Of a stretch of DNA of 29,656 bases, positions 14,825-22,905 are shown piece after piece. Position 1 is the stretch's first letter. Each line of letters starts with the position of its first letter. Both the position numbers and the translations under genes were made by a program. This DNA comes from Euryarchaeota archaeon UBA463 (GTDB taxonomy: Archaea; Thermoplasmatota; Poseidoniia; Poseidoniales; Thalassarchaeaceae): positions 1 through 29,656 of the forward strand of contig DAOI01000035.1 in NCBI GenBank assembly GCA_002501805.1, given 5' to 3'. The notes beneath the pieces are model-generated. The model did no database searches. It worked only from the letters and a program-made list of their open reading frames with translations, and was not told the DNA's origin.

Positions 14825-15913
14825 TCACTCTACTCGAGTCATTACTTGGTATTCATTCTCACTTTCAACATCTGAGTTGTCGCCCTCTAGTGGGAGAGGG
14901 GCGATTGGGGGGGTCCTCTGAGCTCTGTGATAGATTTCTCTTAGAGTTTGGTCCCCAATTTCCAGATAGACCCTAGTAGTAGCTATACTAGAGTGACCTA
15001 GTAATCTCTGGATGGTAACCAAGTCAGCTCCTCTCTCAAGCAATCCAGTTGCAAACGTGTGCCTGAGTGTGTGTGGGCTCAACCTAGAACGAGGGATGTC
15101 AGAGTCATCAGCTAACCTGTCGATTAGTTTCTGAACCGAACGGGGGTTCATCCTCCTGCCTCTACTAGACAGAAGTAGTGCTCTCTCCTCATCACCAGTA
15201 CCTGTGAGCCTTGCTCTCGATTTCCTGATAGGTAGCCATGATTCCACGGCCCTTACGGTAGCAGACGTGAACAGTACTGTACGGTCTTTCTCCCCCTTCC
15301 CTCCAATAACCAATGCAGATAGGTCATCCAAGTCAATGTCCTCTATATCCAGACTGCAGAGTTCCGAAACCCTAAGTCCAGTATCAAGCAGTATTGTGAC
15401 AATCGGGGAGGACAGGGGGTCTTCCGAGTTGTTGGATGCGTCTCTAAGGCGGGAAAGCTCTGACCTCCCTAAGGTCCGAGGCAATGACTTCCTCTTGGAA
15501 GGTCTCTGAATCCAATCAGGAACCCCATGGCCCAGCCACTTGAGCAGATGTGAGGTAGCCGCTATCCTAGCATTGAGTGACGATGGACTCAGGCTCCCCA
15601 GAGTATTCATCCATGCATCCATCCTGCCCCTATCTGGATTGGCCCTCTGGTGGAATTCACTCACGGAAATCTGAGAAAGATCGTCCCAACTTCTTTCATC
15701 CTCCCCGGGAAGACTGGTTTGACTGAACGTCTTGGCGGATAGTGTGTATGCTCTAATCGTGTGCTTACTTTTCTTCTCTATTCTCAGTTGCTGGACCCAG
15801 CAGTCGTACCAAGGAAGTGCAGAAAGTCGTTGGAGCCTGATTGGTAGGATGGAGTTTCTATCGGATACAGATAGGATATTTTGCTCCCTTCTTTCCTCCT
15901 CACGGTAATTCAT
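14825..15913 (-). CDS. Xer-type tyrosine recombinase
   Basis: Site-specific recombinase that cuts and rejoins DNA through a 3'-phosphotyrosine. The N-terminal SAM-like core-binding domain spans about 30-140 (WYDCWVQQLRIEKKSKHT...). The catalytic domain shows the full set: R181 (TGLRVSEL), K206 or K209 (GGKGEKDR), H281 and R284 (HTLRHTFATG), H307 (LLGHSS) and Y316 (RVYLEI). The length (362) and motifs fit XerC/D/XerA more closely than phage integrases. No prophage genes or attachment repeats are near, so a housekeeping role in chromosome dimer resolution is more likely than mobility. An N-terminal 30-residue and C-terminal 35-residue polar extension are unusual. Confidence 0.88.
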   Translation of the reverse strand: MNYREEERREQNILSVSDRNSILPIRLQRLSALPWYDCWVQQLRIEKKSKHTIRAYTLSAKTFSQTSLPGEDERSWDDLSQISVSEFHQRANPDRGRMDAWMNTLGSLSPSSLNARIAATSHLLKWLGHGVPDWIQRPSKRKSLPRTLGRSELSRLRDASNNSEDPLSSPIVTILLDTGLRVSELCSLDIEDIDLDDLSALVIGGKGEKDRTVLFTSATVRAVESWLPIRKSRARLTGTGDEERALLLSSRGRRMNPRSVQKLIDRLADDSDIPRSRLSPHTLRHTFATGLLERGADLVTIQRLLGHSSIATTRVYLEIGDQTLREIYHRAQRTPPIAPLPLEGDNSDVESENEYQVMTRVE

Positions 15914-15926
15914 GTTCTCGCCTCCA

Positions 15927-15938
15927 ACCGCAAGCGGT
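15927..15938. other. Short inverted repeat upstream of the recombinase gene
   Basis: ACCGC-AA-GCGGT lies 14 bases upstream of the recombinase start codon. It is a perfect five-base inverted repeat with a two-base spacer. It could be part of an operator or leader hairpin, but it is short enough to be chance. Confidence 0.25.
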
Positions 15939-16024
15939 AGTGCATCCCTGTCCCTTAGGACGTACCCAAGCCAGCTACCGAGGTATTGAATGCTTCTCTG
16001 AACACCATCTTCAATGAGGGTATT

Positions 16025-16038
16025 TCAAGACGTCTTGA
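16025..16038. terminator. Perfect 14-base palindrome after rimK
   Basis: TCAAGACGTCTTGA is self-complementary over its whole length and lies ten bases downstream of the rimK stop (16048, minus strand). It also lies about 110 bases upstream of the recombinase start. With no loop it is a poor RNA hairpin, so a protein-binding site is as likely as a terminator. The rest of 15914-16047 shows no gene. Confidence 0.3.
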
Positions 16039-16047
16039 GACGTGCCG

Positions 16048-17001
16048 TCAAACCTCTCCTGTTGCTCCTTCATTGCTCTTTTCAGAGCCATGGTTTTCCT
16101 GATTGTTGTCAGTCTGTTCCACAGAATCATGGAGTCTGACAACGTTGGCAATTATCCTACTAGCTACGTTAACCCCTGAAGCGGCCTCTATCCCCTCGAG
16201 GCCGGGGCTCGAGTTTACCTCAAGAACGAGTGGCCCTCTATCTGACTCTAGCATATCCACCCCAGCTATCTGAAGGCCCATGATATCGGCTGCCCTGCAT
16301 GCTATCTCCGCGTACTTTTCTGGTATCTCTATACGCTCGACCTCTCCTCCCAAGTGGAAATTAGACCTAAACTCACTTCCCTTGGCTTTCCTCCTCATGG
16401 ATGCAACAACCTTTCCCCCTACTACGAAGGCGCGAATATCTTGTCCATGAGATTCCCTGATATATTCCTGGACCAGTGGCGTTAGGCCTCTCTCAAGCAT
16501 CTGATAAACCAACTGCTTTGCCTGTTGTTCGGTATGTGCTAGGAAGACCCCCGAACCGTGAGTTCCCTCATGGGTCTTGATGACGCAAGGTGCACCACCT
16601 ACTCTGGCGATGGCCCTCCTAGTACCTTGCCATGTAGCAACGGATGCAGTAATCGGTAACGGGATTCCCCCTTCGTTCATCATCTGGGATGCGCGGAGTT
16701 TGTCTCTGCTACACTCTATTCCATCGCCCTCGTTCAGTACTATTACTCCCATCCTCTGAAATGCCCTGACACGCTGGACGCCTTTCCTGGTAATAGAATG
16801 ACCAATTCTGGGGATTACAGCCTCACAACCTACAGCGTAGCCCTTGTGAGATATCTCGACTCCGTTGTCTCCCACTTCAACATCAAGTTTCAGTGGATCA
16901 ATTATCTGTACGTCCCAACCGACCGCCTCTGCTTCCTCCAAAATCCTCCTAGTACTGTACAGGCTAGGTGCCCTGGACAGTATGATTAGGCGAGGCCTCA
17001 T
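16048..17001 (-). CDS. rimK: RimK-like ATP-grasp glutamate ligase
   Basis: ATP-dependent carboxylate-amine ligase of the RimK family. E. coli RimK adds glutamates to the C-terminus of ribosomal protein S6; archaeal relatives (CofF, MptN) add glutamate to coenzyme F420 or tetrahydromethanopterin. The whole protein follows E. coli RimK closely: ILSRAPSLYSTRRI near the start, AVIPRIGHSITRKG (61-74), DKLRASQMMNEGGIPLP (100-116), ATP-grasp loop IKTHEGTHGSGV (141-152), FRSNFHLGGE (211-220) and metal-binding EVNSSPGLEGIE (261-272). The C-terminal tail (about 290-317) is polar and extra. No bacterial S6 homologue is in the window, so the substrate is open. ATG start at 17001. Confidence 0.9.
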   Translation of the reverse strand: MRPRLIILSRAPSLYSTRRILEEAEAVGWDVQIIDPLKLDVEVGDNGVEISHKGYAVGCEAVIPRIGHSITRKGVQRVRAFQRMGVIVLNEGDGIECSRDKLRASQMMNEGGIPLPITASVATWQGTRRAIARVGGAPCVIKTHEGTHGSGVFLAHTEQQAKQLVYQMLERGLTPLVQEYIRESHGQDIRAFVVGGKVVASMRRKAKGSEFRSNFHLGGEVERIEIPEKYAEIACRAADIMGLQIAGVDMLESDRGPLVLEVNSSPGLEGIEAASGVNVASRIIANVVRLHDSVEQTDNNQENHGSEKSNEGATGEV

Positions 17002-17136
17002 GATTCTCGCGCCTAGAGGGGACTTCTTGAGTATATTGTCTTGCGGTATGCCTCATAACTACCCATAGCGATGTAATTAGTGTTCATATTGGCGAAGGAA
17101 TTGAAAGGCCCGGCAGTCGGCTGGAGTACGATAAGG

Positions 17137-19464
17137 ATGTCTGGGAGCGATGCGCTGACTCATAACGAGCTCTCGGCGATGAAGGTCGACGAGCTCAGGA
17201 AAATGTGTGGTGAGCTAGGCCTTATGGTATCTGGCAAGAAGGCCGATCTCATCGATAGGATACTATCTCAATATGGGCCTAAGGATGCTGAGATGGTTGA
17301 TTCTGATATCTCCCAAGAGATCGTGAAAACTAGTTCTGAAACAGAGGTGGGAGACGCTGTAGATCGCCTTCTCGCGAAATTTGAGGGAAAGGACGATTTT
17401 GGGGGAGCTGAGGCTACTGAGGCACTTGAAGAGGAGCTTGATGACTCGGGTGCCGCTCTTCCAGAAGGTGCTCCCGAAATCCCGAAGGAGGGGCTTCCCG
17501 ATGGCTGGACCTTGGAACAGTGGGCTCACTACGGTAATGAGTGGTTGGAAAGAGGAGGTGAGAAGGATCCAGAAAAGCCCACTAGCAAAGAAGGCGAGAT
17601 TATGGTGGCAGATATCGTTGAGGAGCCTGCCAGCACTGAGTCTGACGACGAGGATACTTGGAAAATCCCCGAGAGTGAACAGGCAGACATTCCTACTGCA
17701 AACGGCCAGGATAGCTCCTCGATGGTCATTGTACTCCCTTCGTTTGATTCTCTATTCGAGAACTGGAAACCGATTTCAGCTGTTATTGTAGCTGTAATGA
17801 TTGCCGGCGGAGGAGCATTCTACATACTTGGGGCCGATTCTTCTTTCCAAGCCAGGCAGCTCAAGTATGGAGATGAGATGACTTTCACAATAGACGACGG
17901 CATGATCAGCATAACTGGTGACGAAATGATCTCTCTCGTTAGGGATGCCGCCTCGCCCAGTGCCTTGGATGAAATTTGTGATGAGATCTCTGTTGATATC
18001 GTATCGGGCTCTGGTTCCTCGGTAATGAGAAAGGGTTCCCTATCGGATATTCAGGATGCAGGGGACCTTTCCTTCGTCGGAGCTGTTTCATCCCCCGATG
18101 CCTATGGCAGGGACCACTTGGCCGCAGAGCACACTTTAGATTACGACCTGGATATGGACCTCACATTCAGGAGAGTGACTAGCAGCGGCGAATGCGGAGG
18201 CAGGGTGAGTCTGCCCGATAACACTGCAGATATAACATCAAAGAAATGGGCTGAGATTACATCGAAAAAGGTCATTAGATCGAATCTACATGTTGACTTC
18301 ACAGATAACAATCAGCAGACATCAACTGCGAATGCGATAATCTACGATCTTGAGGAGCTTTCAGGAATTAGCGGAATATCTCCTCTCCTACTTCCTCTCA
18401 CCCCGTTAGAACTGCACGAAGTTTTCGGAGACATGGTTCTCACGGAGGGGAGTAGCTGGACCGATGACGACAATTGGAACTCCGAGTGGAGGTGGACGGT
18501 CGGTTCGGAAAAGAGAACCGATGACTTTGGTTACGTTTACGAAATAGAGATGTGGAACCAGGACATACAAGACTGCCTAGGTCATGCCAGACTCAATCTC
18601 TTAGTGAAGAGTGGTAGTCCTTGGCCGGTTCAACAGACGGTTGATCTACGGTTGGACAAGAGTCTCGAGACAGGTAACTGCGGATTGATTGCCGGAACAG
18701 CGGCAATGTCACTGCCTGAAGGGAGGATAGAAATTACGATGACGATGTCAGAACTGACCAGCTCATCTGGTAGCAAAGACATAGAGTGGTATTCGACATA
18801 TGAAAGTAGACCCGGGCCCAGTCAGGATAAGCCTAGTAGCTCATCCCAGAGACAGTGGATATCAGCAATGCCAGATGAGTCCCAAAGCAGGGATTTCAAT
18901 CTTGAAGAAGCTATAGAGTGCACCTTAGAGAACCATCCCAGTAGCGGGGTAGCAAACGCTCTGGAGTCTACTGGCTACATCTGGCAGGCATACTGGTCAC
19001 AACCAACTAGATCTCCAGAGTGGAATATGTCTTGGGTTATGGAAAACGATGCCTCTGGATGGTCTACTGTAAGACAGTCAGGTGAATCTTGTGATCTAAT
19101 CGAAGATAGTCAGTACAGCTCGGGAACTGCATCATGGGACAGGGAAGCAGTTCCTGATACTCTCACACTGTCGCTTCTGGAAGGAAGGCTCCTCGATGAC
19201 CTGCGGTACTCAGACTTGAATTCCATGATTGAAGGATCCCAAGGAACATGGTTTACAGATGTTGAGCTCGGATACTTGGTCACCATACCTGAGGATGATC
19301 TCCTTTCATCGCTACCAGGAGGGATTGGGGATGGAAGAGTAGCCCTACTTGGGCAGAGATCTTGGGCCGATGATAGTGGAATCGATCACTCACTGAGATT
19401 TGGAATGGATGCCGAGACATCCAGAATGGCTGGTTGGGTCCTGACTTCGAGCTCTTCTGACTAA
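17137..19464 (+). CDS. SAP-domain single-pass membrane protein with large outer domain
   Basis: 775 residues. I chose the ATG at 17137 over the upstream GTG at 17080 because it directly precedes the first recognisable domain. Residues about 12-47 form a SAP motif (LSAMKVDELRKMCGELGL..SGKKADLIDRIL), a helix-turn-helix-like DNA-binding fold. An acidic linker follows, containing a short aromatic motif, DGWTLEQWAHYGNEWL (about 122-137). One membrane helix lies at about 212-233 (PISAVIVAVMIAGGGAFYILGA). The remaining roughly 540 residues are predicted outside the cell. They are rich in Ser, Asp and Trp with scattered Cys, and I do not recognise the fold. The predicted topology places the SAP domain in the cytoplasm. 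The parA gene starts 70 bases downstream on the same strand. Confidence 0.85.
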   Translation: MSGSDALTHNELSAMKVDELRKMCGELGLMVSGKKADLIDRILSQYGPKDAEMVDSDISQEIVKTSSETEVGDAVDRLLAKFEGKDDFGGAEATEALEEELDDSGAALPEGAPEIPKEGLPDGWTLEQWAHYGNEWLERGGEKDPEKPTSKEGEIMVADIVEEPASTESDDEDTWKIPESEQADIPTANGQDSSSMVIVLPSFDSLFENWKPISAVIVAVMIAGGGAFYILGADSSFQARQLKYGDEMTFTIDDGMISITGDEMISLVRDAASPSALDEICDEISVDIVSGSGSSVMRKGSLSDIQDAGDLSFVGAVSSPDAYGRDHLAAEHTLDYDLDMDLTFRRVTSSGECGGRVSLPDNTADITSKKWAEITSKKVIRSNLHVDFTDNNQQTSTANAIIYDLEELSGISGISPLLLPLTPLELHEVFGDMVLTEGSSWTDDDNWNSEWRWTVGSEKRTDDFGYVYEIEMWNQDIQDCLGHARLNLLVKSGSPWPVQQTVDLRLDKSLETGNCGLIAGTAAMSLPEGRIEITMTMSELTSSSGSKDIEWYSTYESRPGPSQDKPSSSSQRQWISAMPDESQSRDFNLEEAIECTLENHPSSGVANALESTGYIWQAYWSQPTRSPEWNMSWVMENDASGWSTVRQSGESCDLIEDSQYSSGTASWDREAVPDTLTLSLLEGRLLDDLRYSDLNSMIEGSQGTWFTDVELGYLVTIPEDDLLSSLPGGIGDGRVALLGQRSWADDSGIDHSLRFGMDAETSRMAGWVLTSSSSD

Positions 19465-19516
19465 TCTAAGAATCGGTTTGATGGCTCATTTTTCAGCGGT
19501 ACGTTGAATGGTCTTC

Positions 19517-19535
19517 CGAGCGCCGTAGGCGCTCG
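19517..19535 (+). promoter_or_regulatory. Hairpin abutting the parA start codon
   Basis: GAGCGCC-GTA-GGCGCTC (19518-19534) is a perfect seven-pair inverted repeat with a three-base loop, extended to eight pairs by C19517 with G19535, the first base of the GTG start. In mRNA this hairpin would sequester the ribosome-entry region; in DNA it could be an operator. No Shine-Dalgarno sequence is visible at this start. Confidence 0.45.
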
Positions 19536-20485
19536 TGAACGATGAACGGAGCGTACTTCCAGATGCGAAAGAAGCCCCCTTGATAGTGGATGTAGAGTTC
19601 ACGGAGACGGATGAGGTAGCTGGTTCGCCCATACTAGATTCTGTCGAGAGGGTGGAGACCGAGAAAGCATCCGGCCCCATGGAGCTACCGCCCTCGATAC
19701 CCACTCCAGAGGGAAGAGGAAGAGTAGTGACTGTAATCAATCAGAAGGGAGGGGTAGGCAAGACTACCACAGTGATCAACGTAGCTTCTCAACTTGGCCT
19801 CAGGGGCTACAAAATACTCGTGGTGGATGCCGACTCGCAAGGTAACTGCGCCACTGGCCTAGGTGTCGATAAGAGCAAGGTCAGAACCACGACCAGGGAT
19901 CTAATTCTCAATCCGGAGACGGCCATAAATGCGAGGCACGCCACTGCTGTTGATAATGTTCACATGATAGTGGGCGATAAGACCCTGATTGGCTTGGAGC
20001 AGGAGATGCTGAGACAGCTAGGCAGAGAGCGCAGGTTGGACGAGGCGTTGGCACCCTTGCTACCTCACTACGACCTGATCCTGATTGACACGCCACCTTC
20101 CTTGGGGATAGTTTCGGTAAATGCACTGGTGGCAAGCGATGGCGTAGTGGTTCCCGTACAGACTGAGTACTTCGCTCTGGAAGGACTGGCCTTGCTATCC
20201 GGAACCATAAGAGAAGTTAGGGCGCTCCTCAATCCGACTCTGGGAGTTGATGGAGTGCTTATGACAATGCATGCACCCACCACGCTGAATCATCAGGTCG
20301 CCTCGGAGCTTCGTGAGGCCTTCCCGAGACTGGTGGTGGAGCCAGCGATAAGGAGGAACATCAGGCTAGCCGAGGCCCCCAGTCATGGAATACCGATACA
20401 TCTGCACCAGCCAAATAGTGCAGGAGGGCAAGATTACAGAGATGTCGTTTCGGTCTTGGAGAGGCGCTGGGGTCTGAAAAGATGA
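19535..20485 (+). CDS. parA: ParA/Soj-family partition ATPase
   Basis: Deviant Walker ATPase of the ParA/MinD superfamily, which forms ATP-dependent dimers that bind DNA non-specifically and move cargo such as chromosomes. Key motifs are the deviant Walker A KGGVGKTTT (71-79) with signature Lys K71, switch I VVDADSQGNCATGLG (about 96-110), Walker B LILIDTPPSLG (near 188) and the family-typical TEYFALEGLALL. The C-terminal RNIRLAEAPSHGIPI is characteristic of chromosomal ParA/Soj. The first 60 residues are an acidic, disordered-looking extension. The GTG start is uncertain; Met49 is an alternative. No parB is nearby. The stop overlaps the transporter start (ATGA). Confidence 0.92.
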   Translation: MNDERSVLPDAKEAPLIVDVEFTETDEVAGSPILDSVERVETEKASGPMELPPSIPTPEGRGRVVTVINQKGGVGKTTTVINVASQLGLRGYKILVVDADSQGNCATGLGVDKSKVRTTTRDLILNPETAINARHATAVDNVHMIVGDKTLIGLEQEMLRQLGRERRLDEALAPLLPHYDLILIDTPPSLGIVSVNALVASDGVVVPVQTEYFALEGLALLSGTIREVRALLNPTLGVDGVLMTMHAPTTLNHQVASELREAFPRLVVEPAIRRNIRLAEAPSHGIPIHLHQPNSAGGQDYRDVVSVLERRWGLKR

Positions 20486-21375
20486 GTGAATTGAGGGGAC
20501 GGGGGCCTCCCTACATCGCTCCCGCTGACTCACCGAGAATTGCGGTACTGTGGATGATCTTCGGCAGTGTATGCTTCGGAACGATGAATGCACTGGTAAA
20601 ATGGACTAGCTTCCATGCAGACGTATGGATGATCATAATGGTCAGATCGGCGGTTATCGCATTCGCTGTGGCTATTTTTGCCGCCAGTAGAGGGTTGTCT
20701 CTGAAGGTTAGTGACAAGCGGACGATGCTACTGAGATGCGTTGTGGGATTGACTGCGATGATACTCTACTTCACTGCACTAGGAAGAATCCCAATAGGCC
20801 AGGCAGTGACGCTTCAGTATACTGCTCCTCTTTTCGTGGCACTTCTATCTGGTAGAGTCATTAGAGAGAGGGTAGAGCCTGTGGTAGCCCTCCTTGTCGG
20901 TACCGCTTTCGCTGGAATTGTACTGATCGTCTCGCCTGATCTCTCCAGTATTGACTCGGACGCTCTTCTGGCACTGGGCTCGGGATTCTTTGCCGCCATG
21001 GCGTACATGTATGTCAGGGAGCTCAGGAATACAGACTCCGCTTCCTCCGTGGTGTTCTGGTTTGCAGCTTTCTCAGTGGTGGGAAGCATCTTCCAAGCGC
21101 TTCCTGACGTGGCCGGACTGGAGTGGAAGACTATCGCTGCTCTTATCGGAATAGGAATCGGTGCCGGGGGTGGTCAGGTAGGCATAACCATGGCCTACCA
21201 TAGAGCCAATGCCGCTTGGGTTAGTGCCTTCTCCTACCTCACTGTGATTGTAGCTACTTTCTACGGTTTCACACTTTTCAACGAGTCCCTCGGAGCATCA
21301 GATTTGCTGGGTGGGTTGCTAATCGTAGGCTCAGGGATAGCCCTGATCTTCATGGCCCCTCCAGGGGATTCCTGA
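20482..21375 (+). CDS. EamA/DMT-family membrane transporter
   Basis: 297 residues with about ten hydrophobic helices arranged as two EamA repeats, the architecture of drug/metabolite transporters. Recognisable family stretches are FGSVCFGTMNALVKW (first helix), IPIGQAVTLQYTAPLFVALLSG (end of first repeat) and the second-repeat YHRANAAWVSAFSYLTVIVATFYGF. These permeases export or import small metabolites, amino acids or nucleobases; the substrate cannot be told. The ATG at 20482 overlaps the parA stop, implying translational coupling. Its stop directly abuts the stop of the small convergent gene. Confidence 0.88.
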   Translation: MSELRGRGPPYIAPADSPRIAVLWMIFGSVCFGTMNALVKWTSFHADVWMIIMVRSAVIAFAVAIFAASRGLSLKVSDKRTMLLRCVVGLTAMILYFTALGRIPIGQAVTLQYTAPLFVALLSGRVIRERVEPVVALLVGTAFAGIVLIVSPDLSSIDSDALLALGSGFFAAMAYMYVRELRNTDSASSVVFWFAAFSVVGSIFQALPDVAGLEWKTIAALIGIGIGAGGGQVGITMAYHRANAAWVSAFSYLTVIVATFYGFTLFNESLGASDLLGGLLIVGSGIALIFMAPPGDS

Positions 21376-21582
21376 TCAGTTATGGAACTCAAACGCGGAG
21401 TCTAGTACGCCAACCAATTCATCGATATTCTCGATGATTTCGAACAGGGTGTTGTCCGATGTATAAATCAGAAGAGACTTAGAGTCCCCTCCATCATTGT
21501 CAATCGACTGGTACGCACAAATAGCGTCCATTCTGATTCGTGTCATTCCTATGTCTGTCATTGCCCTAATCCACTTGGTCAT
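21376..21582 (-). CDS. Small hypothetical protein
   Basis: 68 residues from an ATG at 21582. I do not recognise it. The pattern (IRMDAICAYQSI, then SKSLLIYTSDNTLFEIIENIDELVGVL) suggests a small beta-rich fold ending in a helix. The stop codon abuts the stop of the convergent transporter gene, and the start lies 47 bases after the nitroreductase stop on the same strand, so it fits neatly as the last gene of that minus-strand run. It has no Cys motif or membrane helix. Confidence 0.6.
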   Translation of the reverse strand: MTKWIRAMTDIGMTRIRMDAICAYQSIDNDGGDSKSLLIYTSDNTLFEIIENIDELVGVLDSAFEFHN

Positions 21583-21628
21583 GGGCCGGGCGCCTCAAGA
21601 GCCTCTCTTAATGGTTTAGGGCCGGAGT

Positions 21629-22309
21629 TCATTCCAGGAACTCCGAGATGTCTCCGAGAGTTTTACGAGACAGGTTTGGCACGCTGGCTTTTTCGGCTGG
21701 AAAGCCTACTGGAAGAACTAGCATGGCATGCTCATGGTCTGGCCTCTGAAGTATCTCCCTGAGAAAGCCCATTGGGGACGGGGTGTGTGTTAGGGTGACA
21801 AGACCCATGTTGTGAACTGCAGAGATGAAGAGTCCTGCTGCGATTCCGCATGACTCCTGTGAGTAGTAGGTGGGAGCCCATTCACCGTTGTCCCTGACTC
21901 TCTTGCTGTGTCTGAACAGGACAACCACCCATGGAGCTTCTGTGAGATGTTCCTTGACATGATCGGTACCCAATGGCCTGAGGACCTCGGCCCATGACTC
22001 TGGCATCCTCTCCGAATAGGTCTTCATCTCCTCTTTCTCTGCCGCTTCTCTGATACCTCTCTTGATCTCGGGGTTCGAGACTGCTACGAATGTCCATGGT
22101 TGTAGGTGAGCGCCCGATGGTGACGTGCCTGCAGTCTGTATGGCTCTCTCGATGAGCTTCCTTGGTACCTCCCTATCGGAGAAGTGCCTGGTAGTACGCC
22201 TTTTATCCATCATCTCATAGAACTCATCCGCTCGTCTGGACATCTCCGCAGGGGGAAGCTCTGCGAACTCTAGAGTGATGAAGGCCGACTCCTCCTCGGC
22301 TTCGGACAT
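21629..22309 (-). CDS. Nitroreductase-family flavoprotein, IYD-like
   Basis: FMN-dependent oxidoreductase of the nitroreductase superfamily. RRTTRHFSDREVPRKLIERAI (about 37-57) has the FMN-binding Arg residues. TAGTSPSGAHLQPWTFV (about 59-75) is the subfamily mark of iodotyrosine deiodinase-like and related enzymes. LVTLTHTPSPMGFLREIL and LVLPVGFPAE complete the pattern, with the usual second FMN-contact region. Members of this branch reduce nitro groups, quinones or dehalogenate halotyrosines; the actual substrate is not shown by the sequence. Start ATG at 22309, eight bases after the upstream secreted-protein gene. Confidence 0.88.
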   Translation of the reverse strand: MSEAEEESAFITLEFAELPPAEMSRRADEFYEMMDKRRTTRHFSDREVPRKLIERAIQTAGTSPSGAHLQPWTFVAVSNPEIKRGIREAAEKEEMKTYSERMPESWAEVLRPLGTDHVKEHLTEAPWVVVLFRHSKRVRDNGEWAPTYYSQESCGIAAGLFISAVHNMGLVTLTHTPSPMGFLREILQRPDHEHAMLVLPVGFPAEKASVPNLSRKTLGDISEFLE

Positions 22310-22317
22310 GGTGGGGC

Positions 22318-22866
22318 TCAGTCGCGTCTAGCCATCAAGGCTGCCATTGCAAGGGATAGGGCCACCAGTGGGGCCGCTGGACCGGGAAGGCCCTCTTCGT
22401 CATCCTGGCAGGACGTCGACACTCCGCCCCACGATCCATTGTCCCACCAGCAATCTGACCATACCTTCCAACCAAAGCCACTCTCAGGAATAGTCGTCTC
22501 TGATTCGTCTTCGTGGTGCAGCACAAACTTCCAGTTGACGTATGTAACTGTCTGAACTGGAATTACTTGCCCGGTCCAGAGGAGTCCGTCATCTGAGGTC
22601 AATGCTTGCGCCTCTGGCGGGTAGCAGACTCCAGAGTTGATGCATATCTGGGTTATCCAGTCTACGGAAGTGATATTCTCACTTGCCTCCTGAGTGATGG
22701 TTACAGAGATGTCGAAAGGCTCTCCTGCGGATGCCTCAGAGTGGCTGTCAACTGATGAGATGGGTGTCCCCTCCAATGAGGTCTGCTCATTGACGCCCCC
22801 CTCCGCAACCACTGTGAGAGCCGGCATAAGCAAGAGGAGAACAAGCATCATGGAAGTGCTCCGCAT
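22318..22866 (-). CDS. Secreted protein with archaeosortase-like C-terminal anchor
   Basis: 182 residues. A signal peptide is clear (MRSTSMMLVLLLLMPALTVVAEG, residues 1 to about 22). The body is a single beta-rich domain (about 40-150) with four cysteines and a Trp-rich end. The C-terminus ends GLPGPAAPLVALSLAMAALMARR-D: a Pro-Gly signature, a short hydrophobic helix and a basic tail. This is the tripartite form of PGF-CTERM-type sorting signals, which archaeosortases cleave and attach to lipid. The function of the exposed domain is unknown. It sits between the PUA and nitroreductase genes. Confidence 0.8.
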   Translation of the reverse strand: MRSTSMMLVLLLLMPALTVVAEGGVNEQTSLEGTPISSVDSHSEASAGEPFDISVTITQEASENITSVDWITQICINSGVCYPPEAQALTSDDGLLWTGQVIPVQTVTYVNWKFVLHHEDESETTIPESGFGWKVWSDCWWDNGSWGGVSTSCQDDEEGLPGPAAPLVALSLAMAALMARRD

Positions 22867-22905
22867 GAGATTGCGTACACGCGCCCCTTCATCAAAGATG
22901 GGGGC

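Noticed and set aside
14476..14976. 166-residue plus-strand frame across the recombinase end
   Set aside because: It overlaps the recombinase coding end and the 262-residue hypothetical gene on the other strand, and shows no recognisable pattern; the 64-residue frame is better supported.
14825..15913. Recombinase considered as an integrase of a prophage or integrated element
   Set aside because: The nearest tRNA genes are about 9 kb away, there are no phage genes or direct repeats nearby, and the motifs fit housekeeping Xer proteins.
16025..16038. Palindrome considered as a dif recombination site
   Set aside because: dif sites have two arms around a six-base spacer over about 28 bases; this is a continuous 14-base palindrome.
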